Positions 47,163 to 58,491 are shown, numbered from the stretch's first letter. The stretch is 64,000 nucleotides of DNA from an uncultured Clostridia bacterium (GCA_947624485.1 CANQKM010000001.1:310001-374000); one strand, 5' to 3'. Program-made: numbers and translations. The notes: generated by a model not told the origin, from the sequence alone.

Positions 47163-49367
47163 TTATTTCACCTTTTTAAGCTTTGCGAATGCTGCCATAA
47201 GCCTCTTAAATCCGACACTTTCAAAGTCGATTTCGAGTATGCAGTCGTTACCGGCGGGCGTTGCCTTAAGCACCGTGCCGCGTCCGAATGCGCGGTGTTC
47301 GACCGTGTCGCCCTCCTTGAACGACAAAAATTCGGCTGCGGATAACGACTTCTTTTCGGGCTTTAAATACCTGTTTTTGTTTGTAGTCACTATATCGCCG
47401 AAGCCCGCCATGCGAACGCTTTCGGCAAATTTCGGGAACACCTTTGTCCTGTCGTCGAGGTATTCGGTCGGTATTTCCTCAAAAAATCTCGACGGCAGCT
47501 CTATATTTGTTTTGCCGTGGATTGTACGGCGTATCGCCTTTGTGATGTGGAGCGTGTCCTTAGCGCGCGTTATCGCGACGTAGCAGAGGCGGCGCTCCTC
47601 CTCTATGTCGTCCTCACTGTTTATCGAGCGTATACCGGGGAAAAGTCCTTCCTCCATACCCGTAAGGAAAACGACGGGGAATTCAAGCCCTTTCGCGCTG
47701 TGTATCGTCATAAGCACAACGGCGTCCTCGTTTTCGTCGTAGCCGTCGAGGTCGCTTATAAGCGAGATACCTTCGAGAAATTCCGCGAGCGTTGCCTCCT
47801 CGCTTTCCTTTTCAAACTCCGCTATGACCGACATAAACTCGCCGAGGTTTTCAATCCTCGTCTTGCTCTCTGTTGTGTTTTCCAAAACGAGCGCGGGCAT
47901 ATATCCCGTGTCGTTTAATATCCTCTCCGTAAGCTCATGGAGCGGAACAGCGTCCTTTATTTTACGCAGCGCCTCTATCATCTCCGAAAACGCGAGCAGC
48001 TTGCTTATCGCCGTCTTAAATTCGGGATAATTGTCGGCGTGCGACACGACCTCATAAAGCGGAAGCTCGTTTGCAGCCGCGATTTCACGCGCGCGGTCGA
48101 GCGTCGCGTTGCCTATTTTACGCTTCGGCTCGTTTATTATCCGCGCGAGGCTCACGTCGTCCTTCGGGTTGTGGATAAGGCGCAGGTACGCGATAATATC
48201 CTTTATTTCCTTGCGCTCGTAGAACCGCAGTCCCGACAGCACCTTATACGGGATATGCTCGCGCATCATGATTTCTTCTATAACACGCGACTGTGCGTTC
48301 GTACGGAACAGCACCGCGCAGTCGCCGAATACGCCGTTTTCCTCGTAATATTTTTTTACCTCGTTCGCAACATAGCGCGCTTCATCGTACTCGTTCGCGC
48401 CTGTGAATGTTATCACCTTGCCGCCGTCGCCCTTTGCCGTCCAAAGCTCCTTGCCGAGCCTTCCGCGGTTGTGAGCGATTACGGCGTTCGCCGCGTCGAG
48501 AATGTTTTGCGTGGAGCGGTAGTTGCGGTCGAGCGTGATTTTTTTCATGTCGGGAAAATCATCTTCAAAATTTAGGATATTTCCTATATTCGCGCCGCGG
48601 AATTTGTATATGCTCTGGTCGTCGTCGCCGACTACGCAAAGGTTGCGGCTGCCCTGTGCGAGCAGATTTATGAGCATGTACTGCGAGTTGTTCGTGTCCT
48701 GGTACTCGTCAACAAGTATGTAGCGGAAACGGTTTTGATAGCGCATAAGCACGTCGGGGTTTTCGCTTAAAATTTTGACCGTGTTTAATATTATATCGTC
48801 AAAATCGACCGCGTTGTTGTTGTAAAGCTTCGTCTGATAGCGGTAATATATTTTAGAAATAATGCTCATTCTGTAATCGCTGCGGTATGTGTTTTCAAAC
48901 GTCGCGGGATCCATAAGGTCGTTTTTCGCGTTGCTTATTATGGACAGCACGTTGCGCGGAGGAAAGCTTTTTTCGTCAATGTCAAGCTCACGCATACATT
49001 CCTTTAAGACAGTCCGTGAATCTGCCGTGTCGTATATCAGAAAGTCGTGTCCGTAACCGAGAAAGTCAATGCAGTTCCTTAATATTCTCGCGCAGACCGA
49101 GTGAAACGTACCCGCCCAAATATCAGCCGCTTCATCGCCGAGAAGCTTTTCTATACGCGTTTTCATCTCGTTTGCAGCCTTATTTGTAAACGTTATGGCA
49201 AGTATGTTCCACGGATTTATCTTTTTTTTGGAGATCATATACGCGATTCTGTTCACAAGCACCGTCGTTTTACCGCTGCCCGCGCCCGCAAGCACAAGCA
49301 CCGGTCCTTCCGTTGCAAGCACCGCTTCCCTTTGTCTGTCGTTTAATTTGTCAAGCATCTTATACAT
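47163..49367 (-). CDS. pcrA: ATP-dependent DNA helicase UvrD/PcrA
   Basis: LNDRQREAVLATEGPVLVLAGAGSGKTTVLVNRIAYM, DEYQDTNNSQY, TIHSAKGLEFPVVFL; start MYKMLDKL. Confidence 0.96.
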   Translation of the reverse strand: MYKMLDKLNDRQREAVLATEGPVLVLAGAGSGKTTVLVNRIAYMISKKKINPWNILAITFTNKAANEMKTRIEKLLGDEAADIWAGTFHSVCARILRNCIDFLGYGHDFLIYDTADSRTVLKECMRELDIDEKSFPPRNVLSIISNAKNDLMDPATFENTYRSDYRMSIISKIYYRYQTKLYNNNAVDFDDIILNTVKILSENPDVLMRYQNRFRYILVDEYQDTNNSQYMLINLLAQGSRNLCVVGDDDQSIYKFRGANIGNILNFEDDFPDMKKITLDRNYRSTQNILDAANAVIAHNRGRLGKELWTAKGDGGKVITFTGANEYDEARYVANEVKKYYEENGVFGDCAVLFRTNAQSRVIEEIMMREHIPYKVLSGLRFYERKEIKDIIAYLRLIHNPKDDVSLARIINEPKRKIGNATLDRAREIAAANELPLYEVVSHADNYPEFKTAISKLLAFSEMIEALRKIKDAVPLHELTERILNDTGYMPALVLENTTESKTRIENLGEFMSVIAEFEKESEEATLAEFLEGISLISDLDGYDENEDAVVLMTIHSAKGLEFPVVFLTGMEEGLFPGIRSINSEDDIEEERRLCYVAITRAKDTLHITKAIRRTIHGKTNIELPSRFFEEIPTEYLDDRTKVFPKFAESVRMAGFGDIVTTNKNRYLKPEKKSLSAAEFLSFKEGDTVEHRAFGRGTVLKATPAGNDCILEIDFESVGFKRLMAAFAKLKKVK

Positions 49368-49621
49368 AATATTTTCTCCCGTAAAGGCGTTTATTCTAAC
49401 TAAATATCCGCCCGCTTCGGCGGACGGAAAAACTCTGACATACTGTATTTTAGCACATACGGGCGTAATTTGCAAGTCAAAAATAGGCAATGCGCAAAAC
49501 AGCCGCGCAAATTCAAAAATTAAAATTATGTAAAAAAATTAAAGCCAGTTCTGCAATATCTTTTGCCGTATACCAATACGTCATTTCGGCAAATTTAATG
49601 AGTGAAAGGCGGTGAAAGCGT

Positions 49622-50608
49622 TTGACAAAAAAAGCTTCAAAAATTTTATTGTTTTTTATGATTTTTTCGCTGTGCTGCCCATTTGTATACGCCGACGAAA
49701 CGCGCGTTGTACCCATGGGCAGAACGGCGGGAATACAGATTTACACCGACGGACTTCTCGTTATAGGCATGAGCGAGATCGACGGTCGGTGCGCAGCAAA
49801 AGAGGCGGGCATCTGCGTAAACGACAGGGTGACAAAGATAAACGGCAGCGGCGTTACAACGTCCGAGGACTTTGCCAAAGCGGTAAACGAGCATCCCGAA
49901 GGGTTAAGTCTCGAAATAGAGCGCGGTGACCGTCCGTTTACGGTAAACGTATGCCCCGCGCCCGACAATGACGGTGTTTACCGTCTCGGGCTTTGGGTGC
50001 GCGACAGCTGCGCCGGTGTGGGAACGGTGACGTATTACGATCCTCAAAGAAAAACGTTCGCCGCTCTCGGTCATTCTGTAAATGATGTCGATACAGGAGA
50101 TATTTTATCCTTAAAATCGGGAATTATACTCGATTGCAGCATTCTTTCCGTGACAAAAAGCAAGCGCGGTTATCCGGGTGAAATAAACGCGTCCTTCGGC
50201 GATATGGTTCTGGGTGACGTAAACGCAAACACGGGCGAAGGTATATTCGGCGAAGCGTCGGAGAGCGGCTTTTTCTCCGGCGGTGAAGCGCTGCCCGTTG
50301 CCGCGAGAAGCGAGGTTCACACCGGCGACGCTTATATTATGTCCGACATGTTCGGCGGCAAGCTTGAAAAATATTCTATACAAATAAAGAAAATCACCGA
50401 CAGCGCGGATAAGAGCCTTGTCGTGGAGGTGACCGACAGACGGCTTATCGACAGCGCGGGCGGTATCGTGCAGGGCATGAGCGGCTCGCCTATCATACAG
50501 GACGGCAAGCTCGTCGGCGCGGTTACGCATGTGTTTATAAACAGTCCGGCAAAGGGTTACGGCACGCTTGCCGAAAGCATGATCGACGCGCAGCGAAGCG
50601 CCATGTAA
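49622..50608 (+). CDS. spoIVB: SpoIVB-type S55 family serine peptidase with PDZ domain
   Basis: PMGRTAGIQIYTDGLLVIGMSEI, GLWVRDSCAGVGTVTYYDP, AALGHSV, GIVQGMSGSPIIQDGKLVGAVTHVF; TTG start. Confidence 0.9.
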   Translation: MTKKASKILLFFMIFSLCCPFVYADETRVVPMGRTAGIQIYTDGLLVIGMSEIDGRCAAKEAGICVNDRVTKINGSGVTTSEDFAKAVNEHPEGLSLEIERGDRPFTVNVCPAPDNDGVYRLGLWVRDSCAGVGTVTYYDPQRKTFAALGHSVNDVDTGDILSLKSGIILDCSILSVTKSKRGYPGEINASFGDMVLGDVNANTGEGIFGEASESGFFSGGEALPVAARSEVHTGDAYIMSDMFGGKLEKYSIQIKKITDSADKSLVVEVTDRRLIDSAGGIVQGMSGSPIIQDGKLVGAVTHVFINSPAKGYGTLAESMIDAQRSAM

Positions 50609-50610
50609 AC

Positions 50611-50636
50611 AAAAAGACCGCGTCTGCGGTCTAAAG
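50611..50636. terminator. Compact hairpin overlapping the M24 peptidase stop codon
   Basis: AGACCGC-GTCT-GCGGTCT between convergent genes. Confidence 0.6.
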
Positions 50637-51692
50637 TTCTATAAGTTCCTTCGGAGAGTGTGTAAGATTACGAGCCTTACCGTCCTCGATGACGATAAGA
50701 TCCTCTATTCTTACTCCCCCGAAGCCGTCTACATATATGCCCGGCTCAACTGTTATAACGTTGCCGTTTTCGAGTTTTGCATTGCACCGCGGCGCGAACG
50801 ACGGACTTTCGTGTATCTCTATGCCTACGCTGTGGCCGAGACCGTGACCGAAATTATTTCCGTAACCCGCGTCCGCGATAATGTCGCGCGCAATCTTGTC
50901 CACATCGCTGCACACCGCGCCAGCACATGCCGCGTCAATCGCGGCGGTCTGCGCTTTAAGCACAACATCGTATATCTCCCTCTGACGGTCGTTTGCCTTG
51001 CCGGCAACGACAGTGCGCGTCATATCGGAGCAGTAGCCCTCGAAAACGCAGCCGAAATCAAGCGTCACGAGGTCGCCTTGCTCAATCGCCTTGCCGCTCG
51101 CAACTCCGTGCGGCATCGCGCTTCTCGCGCCCGACGCGACAATAGTATCAAACGACAGTGCGGACGCGCCGTTTCTTTTCATGAAAATTTCAAGCTCGAG
51201 AGCGATGTCACGCTCGACCGCGCCGGCGCGTATCATGCCGAGTACGTGCGAAAACGCCTCGTCGCCTATTCTTTCGGCTTCGGATATGCGGCGTATTTCC
51301 TCACTGTCCTTTACGCTGCGCGCTTCGTCTATGACCTTCTGCTTCTCCACAAGCGCCTGATGATTTGCAAGCTTCATCTTAAGCCGCTTATGTTCGCTCA
51401 CGCACATATGCGCGGACTCGTAGCCTATATAATCAGCTGAAATTTTTGAAAATATTTTTTCAAAGCCGTCCTTTATATCTATTACCTCGTAGCCGCTCGC
51501 CTGCTCGCGCGCCTGAATCGTATAGCGCGAGTCCGTTATTATAAAGCGCGAATCGTGCGATATTAAAAGGTACGCGTCGCCCGACGTAAAGCCGCTGTAG
51601 TAAAATATGTTCGGGTAACTCGATATAAGCGCGGCTTCGTTGTCGTGCAGTCTTTCGCACAGCCTGTCAACTCTCTTGTTCACCTTCATCAT
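50631..51692 (-). CDS. Xaa-Pro aminopeptidase-like M24 family peptidase
   Basis: LDFGCVFEGYCSDMTRTVVAGK, GHGLGHSVGIEIHESP, VITVEPGIYVDGFGGVRIEDLI. Confidence 0.95.
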   Translation of the reverse strand: MMKVNKRVDRLCERLHDNEAALISSYPNIFYYSGFTSGDAYLLISHDSRFIITDSRYTIQAREQASGYEVIDIKDGFEKIFSKISADYIGYESAHMCVSEHKRLKMKLANHQALVEKQKVIDEARSVKDSEEIRRISEAERIGDEAFSHVLGMIRAGAVERDIALELEIFMKRNGASALSFDTIVASGARSAMPHGVASGKAIEQGDLVTLDFGCVFEGYCSDMTRTVVAGKANDRQREIYDVVLKAQTAAIDAACAGAVCSDVDKIARDIIADAGYGNNFGHGLGHSVGIEIHESPSFAPRCNAKLENGNVITVEPGIYVDGFGGVRIEDLIVIEDGKARNLTHSPKELIEL

Positions 51693-52120
51693 CCCTTATC
51701 CGCAAGATATTCGAGCGCAAGCTCGTATCCCTTAAAGCCGAGACCGCAGATCTGACCGTCACATTCGGGAGCGGTCACGCTCGTGTGACGGAATTCCTCG
51801 CGCTTGTGTATGTTTGAAATATGCACCTCAACGGTCGGGATTTTAACTGAGCCGAGCGCGTCGCGTATCGCGTATGAATAGTGCGTGTGCGCGCCGGGGT
51901 TCATTATTATACCGTCGTACACGCCGAGAGCCGAGTGTATTTTCTCGACGATCTCGCCCTCGAAATTGCTTTGGAAAAAGTCAACGCCCACACCGAGCTT
52001 TTTTGCCTTTTCCGTTACGAGCGATTCAAGGTCGCTTAGCGTGTTTTTGCCGTAAACATCGGGTTCGCGCACGCCGAGCATATTTAAATTTACTCCGTTT
52101 ATCACAAGATATTTTTTCAT
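51689..52120 (-). CDS. aroQ: Type II 3-dehydroquinate dehydratase
   Basis: [55 protein letters not shown]. Confidence 0.96.
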   Translation of the reverse strand: MKKYLVINGVNLNMLGVREPDVYGKNTLSDLESLVTEKAKKLGVGVDFFQSNFEGEIVEKIHSALGVYDGIIMNPGAHTHYSYAIRDALGSVKIPTVEVHISNIHKREEFRHTSVTAPECDGQICGLGFKGYELALEYLADKG

Positions 52121-53175
52121 ATCGTTTCCTCCAGTCTTTTAATTTCGGACATAAGCTCGTCCACAATTTTATCCTCGGGTACTTTTCTTATAATCTCGCC
52201 CTTGCGGAATATAAGTCCTTCTCCCCTGCCTCCGGCAATTCCGATATCAGCTTCGCGCGCCTCGCCCGGACCGTTTACCGCGCAGCCCATAACGGCTATT
52301 TTAAGCGGCTTTTTGAGATTACGCGCGCGCTTTTCAACCTCGTTCGCTATCGGTATAAGGTCGATCTGCGTTCTGCCGCACGTCGGACAGGAAATGATTT
52401 CCGCGTTCGTTCTGCGCAAGCCGAGTACCTTCTGTATATCGTACGCCGCGTACACTTCTTCTACGGGATCGGCTGTAAGCGATACGCGCATTGTGTCGCC
52501 TATGCCCTCGGCTAAAAGCGCGCCGATACCGACAGCCGACTTAATTGTTCCCGAGCGGAGCGTTCCCGCCTCGGTAACGCCTATATGTAACGGTATATCG
52601 GTCATTTCGTCAAACAGCCTGTACGCTTCAAGCATTTTCGGCACATCGGACACCTTTATGGACACAACTACGTCGTGAAAATCAAGCTCGTCCAAAATTC
52701 GGACGTGACCTAAAGCGCTCTCGACAAGCGCGCGCGCGGTAACGCCGCCGTACTTTGCGAGCAGATTTTTTTCGAGCGAGCCGCCGTTTACGCCGATACG
52801 TATAGGAACGGCGCGCTCCTTTGCCATTTCAACAACCTGCCGCACCCTGTCGCGGTCGCCGATGTTGCCGGGGTTTATTCTGACCTTATCCGCGCCGTTT
52901 TTCATACATTCGAGCGCGAGACGGTAGTCGAAATGTATATCGACCACGAGCGGTATATGAATTTGCTTTTTTATTTCTTTAACAGCCTGCGCCGCCTCCA
53001 TATCGGGTACGGCTGCGCGTATGATCTCACACCCCGCGTTTTCAAGCTCCGCAATCTGATTCACCGTTGCTCTAACGTCGCGCGTGTCGGTGTTGCACAT
53101 TGACTGTATCGCGACGGGGTTACCGCCGCCTATTTTAACGCCGCCGATATTGACCGTTCTCTTTTGTTTCCTCAT
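52117..53175 (-). CDS. ispG: 4-hydroxy-3-methylbut-2-enyl diphosphate synthase (flavodoxin)
   Basis: [56 protein letters not shown]. Confidence 0.97.
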   Translation of the reverse strand: MRKQKRTVNIGGVKIGGGNPVAIQSMCNTDTRDVRATVNQIAELENAGCEIIRAAVPDMEAAQAVKEIKKQIHIPLVVDIHFDYRLALECMKNGADKVRINPGNIGDRDRVRQVVEMAKERAVPIRIGVNGGSLEKNLLAKYGGVTARALVESALGHVRILDELDFHDVVVSIKVSDVPKMLEAYRLFDEMTDIPLHIGVTEAGTLRSGTIKSAVGIGALLAEGIGDTMRVSLTADPVEEVYAAYDIQKVLGLRRTNAEIISCPTCGRTQIDLIPIANEVEKRARNLKKPLKIAVMGCAVNGPGEAREADIGIAGGRGEGLIFRKGEIIRKVPEDKIVDELMSEIKRLEETI

Positions 53176-53177
53176 TT

Positions 53178-54335
53178 TTAACCTCCGAATAAGCTCATAA
53201 CGTCCTTAAACGATATGAAAATCACAAACAGCAGCAAAAGCGCCATTCCGACGGCGTGTATAATACCTTCCTTGTCGGGCGGCACTCGTCTGCGCGTAAT
53301 CATCTCCCACAGCACAAACAGTATTCTGCCGCCGTCGAGCGCCGGTATCGGCAATAGGTTGAAGATACCGAGGTTTATCGTTAGCAGCGCGATAAGATTC
53401 AGCACGTCGAGCCAGCTTCTGCTGCCGGAATGTACGGCAGTGTTCACTTCGCGGACGATACCGACAGGGCCCGACACCTCATGTATGCCGATTTTGCCCG
53501 TGATGATCTGCCAGAACGACTGGTACACGAGCTTTACGACGAATTTCGTTTCGTTCCACGCCTCGCCCCAGACGTTAAAGGCGTTTATTTCCTTCGGCTG
53601 CGGCGTGAAACCGATTATATAGCGCGTTATTGTTTTCGTTGTGCCTAAGAGCGTCTCGTCCTTCGGGTTATCCTCGGAATACGGCACAAAATAGCTTTCA
53701 CTATCCGTGCCGTTTATTTTGACGCTGACGTTTACGCCGTCGTCGGTGTAGCTTTGGTCTATGATCTGCTCCGTCGGCTTAAATTCAAGCTCATGCGTTT
53801 CGTTTCCGCGCTTTACTTTGATCGTGGCGTACTCGTCCTTGCGGAAGTTTTGAGTGTAAAGCGTGATATCGTTGTAGCAGCTTACGCCCTTACCGTTTAT
53901 CGCAACGATTTTGTCGCCCGCCGTCATGCCGCTTTGCTCGACGTAGCTCCCCGGCACGACCGACTGCGCAACGTTTGTTGCCACGGGCGATATTGCCGGT
54001 ACTATAAACATGAACAGCATAAATCCGAGTATTATGTTGAATATTCCGCCTGCCAAAAGCACCAAAAGTCTTTTCCACGGCTTTTGGTTCACAAAGGATC
54101 TCTCGTCACGTGTGTCCTCGTCCTCGCCGTCGTCGAATTTGCAGTAGCCGCCGAGCGGAAGAAGGCGCAGAGAATACTGCGTTTCACCCTTCTGCTTCTT
54201 GAATATCAGCGGGCCCGCGCCTACGGAAAACTCGTCAACCCTGAATTTAAGAGCCTTAGCAACTATAAAATGACCGAATTCGTGAAACGAAATCAGCACA
54301 AGAAACATTATGACGGATACAATCGCCGTTACCAC
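53178..54335 (-). CDS. rseP: RIP metalloprotease RseP (site-2 protease)
   Basis: [14 protein letters not shown] domain, [19 protein letters not shown]. Confidence 0.95.
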   Translation of the reverse strand: MVTAIVSVIMFLVLISFHEFGHFIVAKALKFRVDEFSVGAGPLIFKKQKGETQYSLRLLPLGGYCKFDDGEDEDTRDERSFVNQKPWKRLLVLLAGGIFNIILGFMLFMFIVPAISPVATNVAQSVVPGSYVEQSGMTAGDKIVAINGKGVSCYNDITLYTQNFRKDEYATIKVKRGNETHELEFKPTEQIIDQSYTDDGVNVSVKINGTDSESYFVPYSEDNPKDETLLGTTKTITRYIIGFTPQPKEINAFNVWGEAWNETKFVVKLVYQSFWQIITGKIGIHEVSGPVGIVREVNTAVHSGSRSWLDVLNLIALLTINLGIFNLLPIPALDGGRILFVLWEMITRRRVPPDKEGIIHAVGMALLLLFVIFISFKDVMSLFGG

Positions 54336-54352
54336 AAAAAAGCCTCCCGTAT

Positions 54353-55498
54353 TTACATACTGTATACAATTTCCTTCGCCGCTCTGTCCGTTTCGAGAAT
54401 GTCGTCAAGCGAGGGATCTTCTATATTTTTGATATTGTTCATAGCATTTGCTATCGCGTCGGATATGCCGAGGTAAGAGAGCCTGCCGTTCATAAACATA
54501 TCGACAGCCGCCTCGTCCGCGCTGTTAAAGACCGTCGGCATAACGCCGCCCGTTTTCATCGCGTCGTATGCGAGCTTCAGGGCGAAAAACGTTTCCGTGT
54601 CGGGTTCTTCAAACGTCAGGTCGCGGTACGCGAAAAGGTCAAGCTCGTTGCCTTTCATCGGCAGTCGGTTCGGGTACGTGAGCGCGTACTGTATCGGCAG
54701 CTTCATATCCGGCACGCCGAGCTGCGCTATTACCGCGTTGTCGCAGAATTCCACAGCCGAATGTACGACGCTCTGTCTGTGAACGAGTACCTTTATATTC
54801 TCCGTGCCGAACAGCCACCGCGCCTCCATGACCTCCAAACCCTTATTCACGAGCGTCGAGGAATCTATCGTCACCTTAGCGCCCATGTCCCAGTTGGGGT
54901 GCTTTAACGCGTCGGCGGGCGTTATATTCGTAAGCTCCGCTCTTTTTTTGCCGAAGAACGGACCGCCCGACGCGGTGAGCAGTATACGCTTTATTTCGCG
55001 CCTGTCGCGGCAGCATTCGAGCGACTGAAAAATCGCGCTGTGTTCGCTGTCGACCGGCAGCAGCTTTACGCCGTGTTCATTCGCGAGACGCGTCACAATA
55101 TGACCGCCCGTTACGAGCGTTTCCTTATTTGCGAGGGCTATATTCTTCCCCGCCTTTATTGCTTCGATCGTCGGCAAAAGTCCCGATATGCCGACAACCG
55201 CAGTAACGACCGTTTGAGTTCCGCCGGCTGTCGCGGCTTCCGTAAGTCCTTCTTCGCCAGACACTACCTTTATATCGGTGTCCGCGAGCTTTATTTTGAG
55301 TTCCTTTGCCTTATCCCCGTCCGTAACGCACACAAGACGCGGCTTAAACTCACGCGCCTGCTTTTCGAGGAGCGCGGTATTTTTCCTTGCCGTCATTGCC
55401 TCGACCTTTATGCCCCTATACTCTCGCACAATTTCAAGCGTTTGAGTGCCTATCGAGCCTGTGGAGCCGAGCAATGATATTTTATGCTCAAATTCCAT
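54353..55498 (-). CDS. dxr: 1-deoxy-D-xylulose-5-phosphate reductoisomerase
   Basis: ISLLGSTGSIGTQTLEIVREY, LLPVDSEHSAIFQSL, LTASGGPF. Confidence 0.97.
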   Translation of the reverse strand: MEFEHKISLLGSTGSIGTQTLEIVREYRGIKVEAMTARKNTALLEKQAREFKPRLVCVTDGDKAKELKIKLADTDIKVVSGEEGLTEAATAGGTQTVVTAVVGISGLLPTIEAIKAGKNIALANKETLVTGGHIVTRLANEHGVKLLPVDSEHSAIFQSLECCRDRREIKRILLTASGGPFFGKKRAELTNITPADALKHPNWDMGAKVTIDSSTLVNKGLEVMEARWLFGTENIKVLVHRQSVVHSAVEFCDNAVIAQLGVPDMKLPIQYALTYPNRLPMKGNELDLFAYRDLTFEEPDTETFFALKLAYDAMKTGGVMPTVFNSADEAAVDMFMNGRLSYLGISDAIANAMNNIKNIEDPSLDDILETDRAAKEIVYSM

Positions 55499-55527
55499 AT
55501 TATATAACTCCGTATACCGTCATTTGT

Positions 55528-56379
55528 TTATGCCACGGAAAGTATCGCAGCAAGTATGCCGAACACAAACGGCGAGATAAACATAACGCTGTCGAATCTG
55601 TCCATAAAACCGCCGTGTCCCGGGAAGAACGTTCCGAAATCCTTAACGCCCGTGTCTCTCTTTATCGCCGACGCGACAAGGTCGCCTATCTGACCGAACA
55701 GCGAGCCGGCAACGCCTGTAAGCGCACCTACGGCGAGCCACGGCACATCAAGACCGAGCGCGTTATTCAATATGAAAAGGTACAGCGTGCATATTACAGC
55801 CGCGCCGACAATGCCGCCGATAGCGCCCTCGACGGTTTTGTTGGGACTTACATGAGGTATCAGCTTATGCCTGCCGATAAACCGTCCCGTGAGGTACGCG
55901 AAGGAGTCCGACGACCACGCGCACAGGAATATAAGCATCATGTAGCCGTTGCCGAAATATTTCTTCGACAGCATTATGCACGCCATTGAAACCGTGACGT
56001 ACATGGTGAGGAACGCGTTTGAAAGCACTTCCCTGTAATTCCACCGTCCGTGCAGTGCCACAACAAGAACCATATTTATAAATATAATGAGTATCGCAGC
56101 CATCGCGCAAAGCTCCGCCGTTGTGTGGAAATTATAGCCTATAACGAACGGAACGCCGGCAGCCATAAGTATAGCCGAGCATATAAAGCCCGTCACGCGC
56201 ATCGCCTTTGACGCTTTTGAAGCCGCGTAACATTCATGCAGCATTAAAAGTATTACAACGGCAATCGCGGCGGCAAACACAATATCGCCGACCAGCTGAC
56301 CGAAGAAAATTTCCGGCAGGAACAGCAGCGCAAAAAACAGCAGCAGCGCCGCCACAGAAGTTATCACTCTCGTTTTCAT
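55528..56379 (-). CDS. cdsA: Phosphatidate cytidylyltransferase
   Basis: WSSDSFAYLTGRFIGRHKLIPHVSPNKTVEGAIGG, DRFDSVMFISPFVF. Confidence 0.95.
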   Translation of the reverse strand: MKTRVITSVAALLLFFALLFLPEIFFGQLVGDIVFAAAIAVVILLMLHECYAASKASKAMRVTGFICSAILMAAGVPFVIGYNFHTTAELCAMAAILIIFINMVLVVALHGRWNYREVLSNAFLTMYVTVSMACIMLSKKYFGNGYMMLIFLCAWSSDSFAYLTGRFIGRHKLIPHVSPNKTVEGAIGGIVGAAVICTLYLFILNNALGLDVPWLAVGALTGVAGSLFGQIGDLVASAIKRDTGVKDFGTFFPGHGGFMDRFDSVMFISPFVFGILAAILSVA

Positions 56380-56382
56380 TCG

Positions 56383-57120
56383 TCATATCCCCCCAAATCT
56401 TCTTCCTCTTTGTCCAAACTCACTAACGGCATGTCTGAAATCCGACGGCTTAAAATCAGGCCAAAGCTTATCTGTGAACCACATCTCCGCGTAGCTTACC
56501 TGCCACAGCATGAAATTTGAAAGCCGCATTTCGCCGCTCGTCCGTATAAGTAAATCCACGTCCGGCTGACCGTGCGTGTAGAGTTTGCCGTCAACGGTTT
56601 GCTCGTCAATATCGCCCACATCGAGCGCGCCTCTTTGCACGTCGGCGCATATCTCTCTCACGGCATGAGTTATTTCCTCTCGTCCGCCGTAGTTTAAGGC
56701 TATGTTTAGTATAGTTCCGGTGTTATGCTCGGTCAGCTTTTCCGTCTTTATAATCTGCTCCTGTATTTCCTCACTTAGCTCCGCGCGCGAGCCGATAACG
56801 CGTATTACCGTGTTGTCGCCCGCGAGGTTTTTCTCCGCGTTTTTGAGGTAGTCGAGAAGCAGAGACATAAGGTATTTTACCTCGTCAGCCGGCCGTTTCC
56901 AGTTCTCGGTCGAGAACGCGTACACCGTCACATATTCTATACCGAGCTTGTTCGCCTCGGTAACTATTTTTTTCAGTGCCTCCGCGCCCGCGCTGTGACC
57001 GGCGCTGCGCGGCAGTCCTCTTTTTTTTGCCCACCTGCCGTTGCCGTCCATGATTATACCGACGTGGCGCGGCAGATGCTTCGGCTCCGTGCCGATTTTT
57101 TCTTTACGCTTAAACAGCAT
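56383..57120 (-). CDS. uppS: Isoprenyl (undecaprenyl-PP) transferase
   Basis: HVGIIMDGNGRWAKKRGLPRSAGHSAGAEAL, LLIRTSGEMRLSNFMLWQVSYAEMWF. Confidence 0.96.
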   Translation of the reverse strand: MLFKRKEKIGTEPKHLPRHVGIIMDGNGRWAKKRGLPRSAGHSAGAEALKKIVTEANKLGIEYVTVYAFSTENWKRPADEVKYLMSLLLDYLKNAEKNLAGDNTVIRVIGSRAELSEEIQEQIIKTEKLTEHNTGTILNIALNYGGREEITHAVREICADVQRGALDVGDIDEQTVDGKLYTHGQPDVDLLIRTSGEMRLSNFMLWQVSYAEMWFTDKLWPDFKPSDFRHAVSEFGQRGRRFGGI

Positions 57121-57192
57121 TTCCTATCCCTTTCGGAGTTTTATTTTTGATATTAAAACGCGGGGGCGGATAATATCCGCCCGCGCAACGTC

Positions 57193-57744
57193 TTATACAT
57201 CCATTATTTCCTTTTCCTTCGCGGCGCAGATCGAGTCGATCTCCTTGACGTATTTGTCGGTAATGTTCTGCACGTCCTTTTCCGCACCCTTAACGTCGTC
57301 CTCGGTCATTTCGCCGTCCTTTTTCTGCTTCTTAAATTCCTCCAAAGCGTCGCGGCGGATGTTTCTTATCTGAATTTTCGCTTCCTCGGTGTACTTCTTG
57401 ACCGTCTTCACAAGCTCTTTTCTTCTCTCCTCCGTGAGCGGCGGGAAGTTAAGGCGTATAACCTTGCCGTCGTTCTGCGGCGATATGCCGAGGTCGGAGG
57501 CGTTTATAGCCTTCTCTATCTCCTTTAACACCGTCACATCCCACGGCTGAATCACGAGCAGTCTCGGTTCGGGCGACGAAATCGAGCCTACCTGCTGTAT
57601 CGGCGTCATTGTGCCGTAGTAGTCGATTGCGACCTTGTCGAGTACCTGCGCGTTCGCGCGTCCTGCGCGGATCGTTTTAAGCTCCGACGCGTACGCGTCT
57701 ATTCTCTTTTCCATTTTACTTTCTATTTCGGGATATTTAGCCAT
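57193..57744 (-). CDS. frr: Ribosome recycling factor
   Basis: IRAGRANAQVLDKVAIDYYGTMTPIQQVGSI, PLTEERRKELVK. Confidence 0.97.
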   Translation of the reverse strand: MAKYPEIESKMEKRIDAYASELKTIRAGRANAQVLDKVAIDYYGTMTPIQQVGSISSPEPRLLVIQPWDVTVLKEIEKAINASDLGISPQNDGKVIRLNFPPLTEERRKELVKTVKKYTEEAKIQIRNIRRDALEEFKKQKKDGEMTEDDVKGAEKDVQNITDKYVKEIDSICAAKEKEIMDV

Positions 57745-57771
57745 TTTCGTGTCCTCCTTTATATTTATGTA

Positions 57772-58491
57772 TTAAAGCTTTCCGTCCTTGTTTACGAGAG
57801 TGCCTATCCTGTCGCCCTTAACGGCTCTTACGATATTGTACGGATCGTTAAGTCCGAATACGAGAATGGGCAGGTTGTTGTCACGGCACAGCGACGCCGC
57901 CGTCGAGTCCATAACGCCGAGATTTTTTGAAAGTATGTCGCTGAATGACAGCGCGTCATACTTCTTTGCGTTCGGGTTAATATTGGGATCGCTGTCGTAA
58001 ACCGCGTCGACCTTTTTCGCGAGCAGTATCACGTCCGCCTCCGTTTCAACGGCTCTTAACGCCGCGGCGGTATCGGTCGACATGAACGGATTGCCCGTGC
58101 CGCAGCCGAATATTACTACTCTGCCCTTGTCGAGATGTCTTATCGCCTTGCCTCTTATGTACGGCTCGGCTACCTGACGCATTTCTATAGCCGTCTGCAC
58201 TCTTGTCGGCACTTCGAGGTTCTCGAGCGCGCTGCACAATGCAAGCGCGTTTATTGCCGTTGCAAGCATTCCCATGTGGTCGGCGCGCGTTCTGTCCATG
58301 TTTTCACCGCTTCTGCCGCGCCATATGTTTCCGCCGCCGACAACTATGGAAACCTGCACGCCCATATCCGTTATCTTCTTTATATTCTCGCTTATGCTTG
58401 AAATGGTCGGCTCGTCAAGTCCGAAGCCGTTTTTCCCCGCAAGCGCCTCGCCGCTTATTTTAAGCAGCACTCTTTTGTATTTTGCTTTCAT
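57772..58491 (-). CDS. pyrH: UMP kinase
   Basis: [61 protein letters not shown]. Confidence 0.97.
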   Translation of the reverse strand: MKAKYKRVLLKISGEALAGKNGFGLDEPTISSISENIKKITDMGVQVSIVVGGGNIWRGRSGENMDRTRADHMGMLATAINALALCSALENLEVPTRVQTAIEMRQVAEPYIRGKAIRHLDKGRVVIFGCGTGNPFMSTDTAAALRAVETEADVILLAKKVDAVYDSDPNINPNAKKYDALSFSDILSKNLGVMDSTAASLCRDNNLPILVFGLNDPYNIVRAVKGDRIGTLVNKDGKL

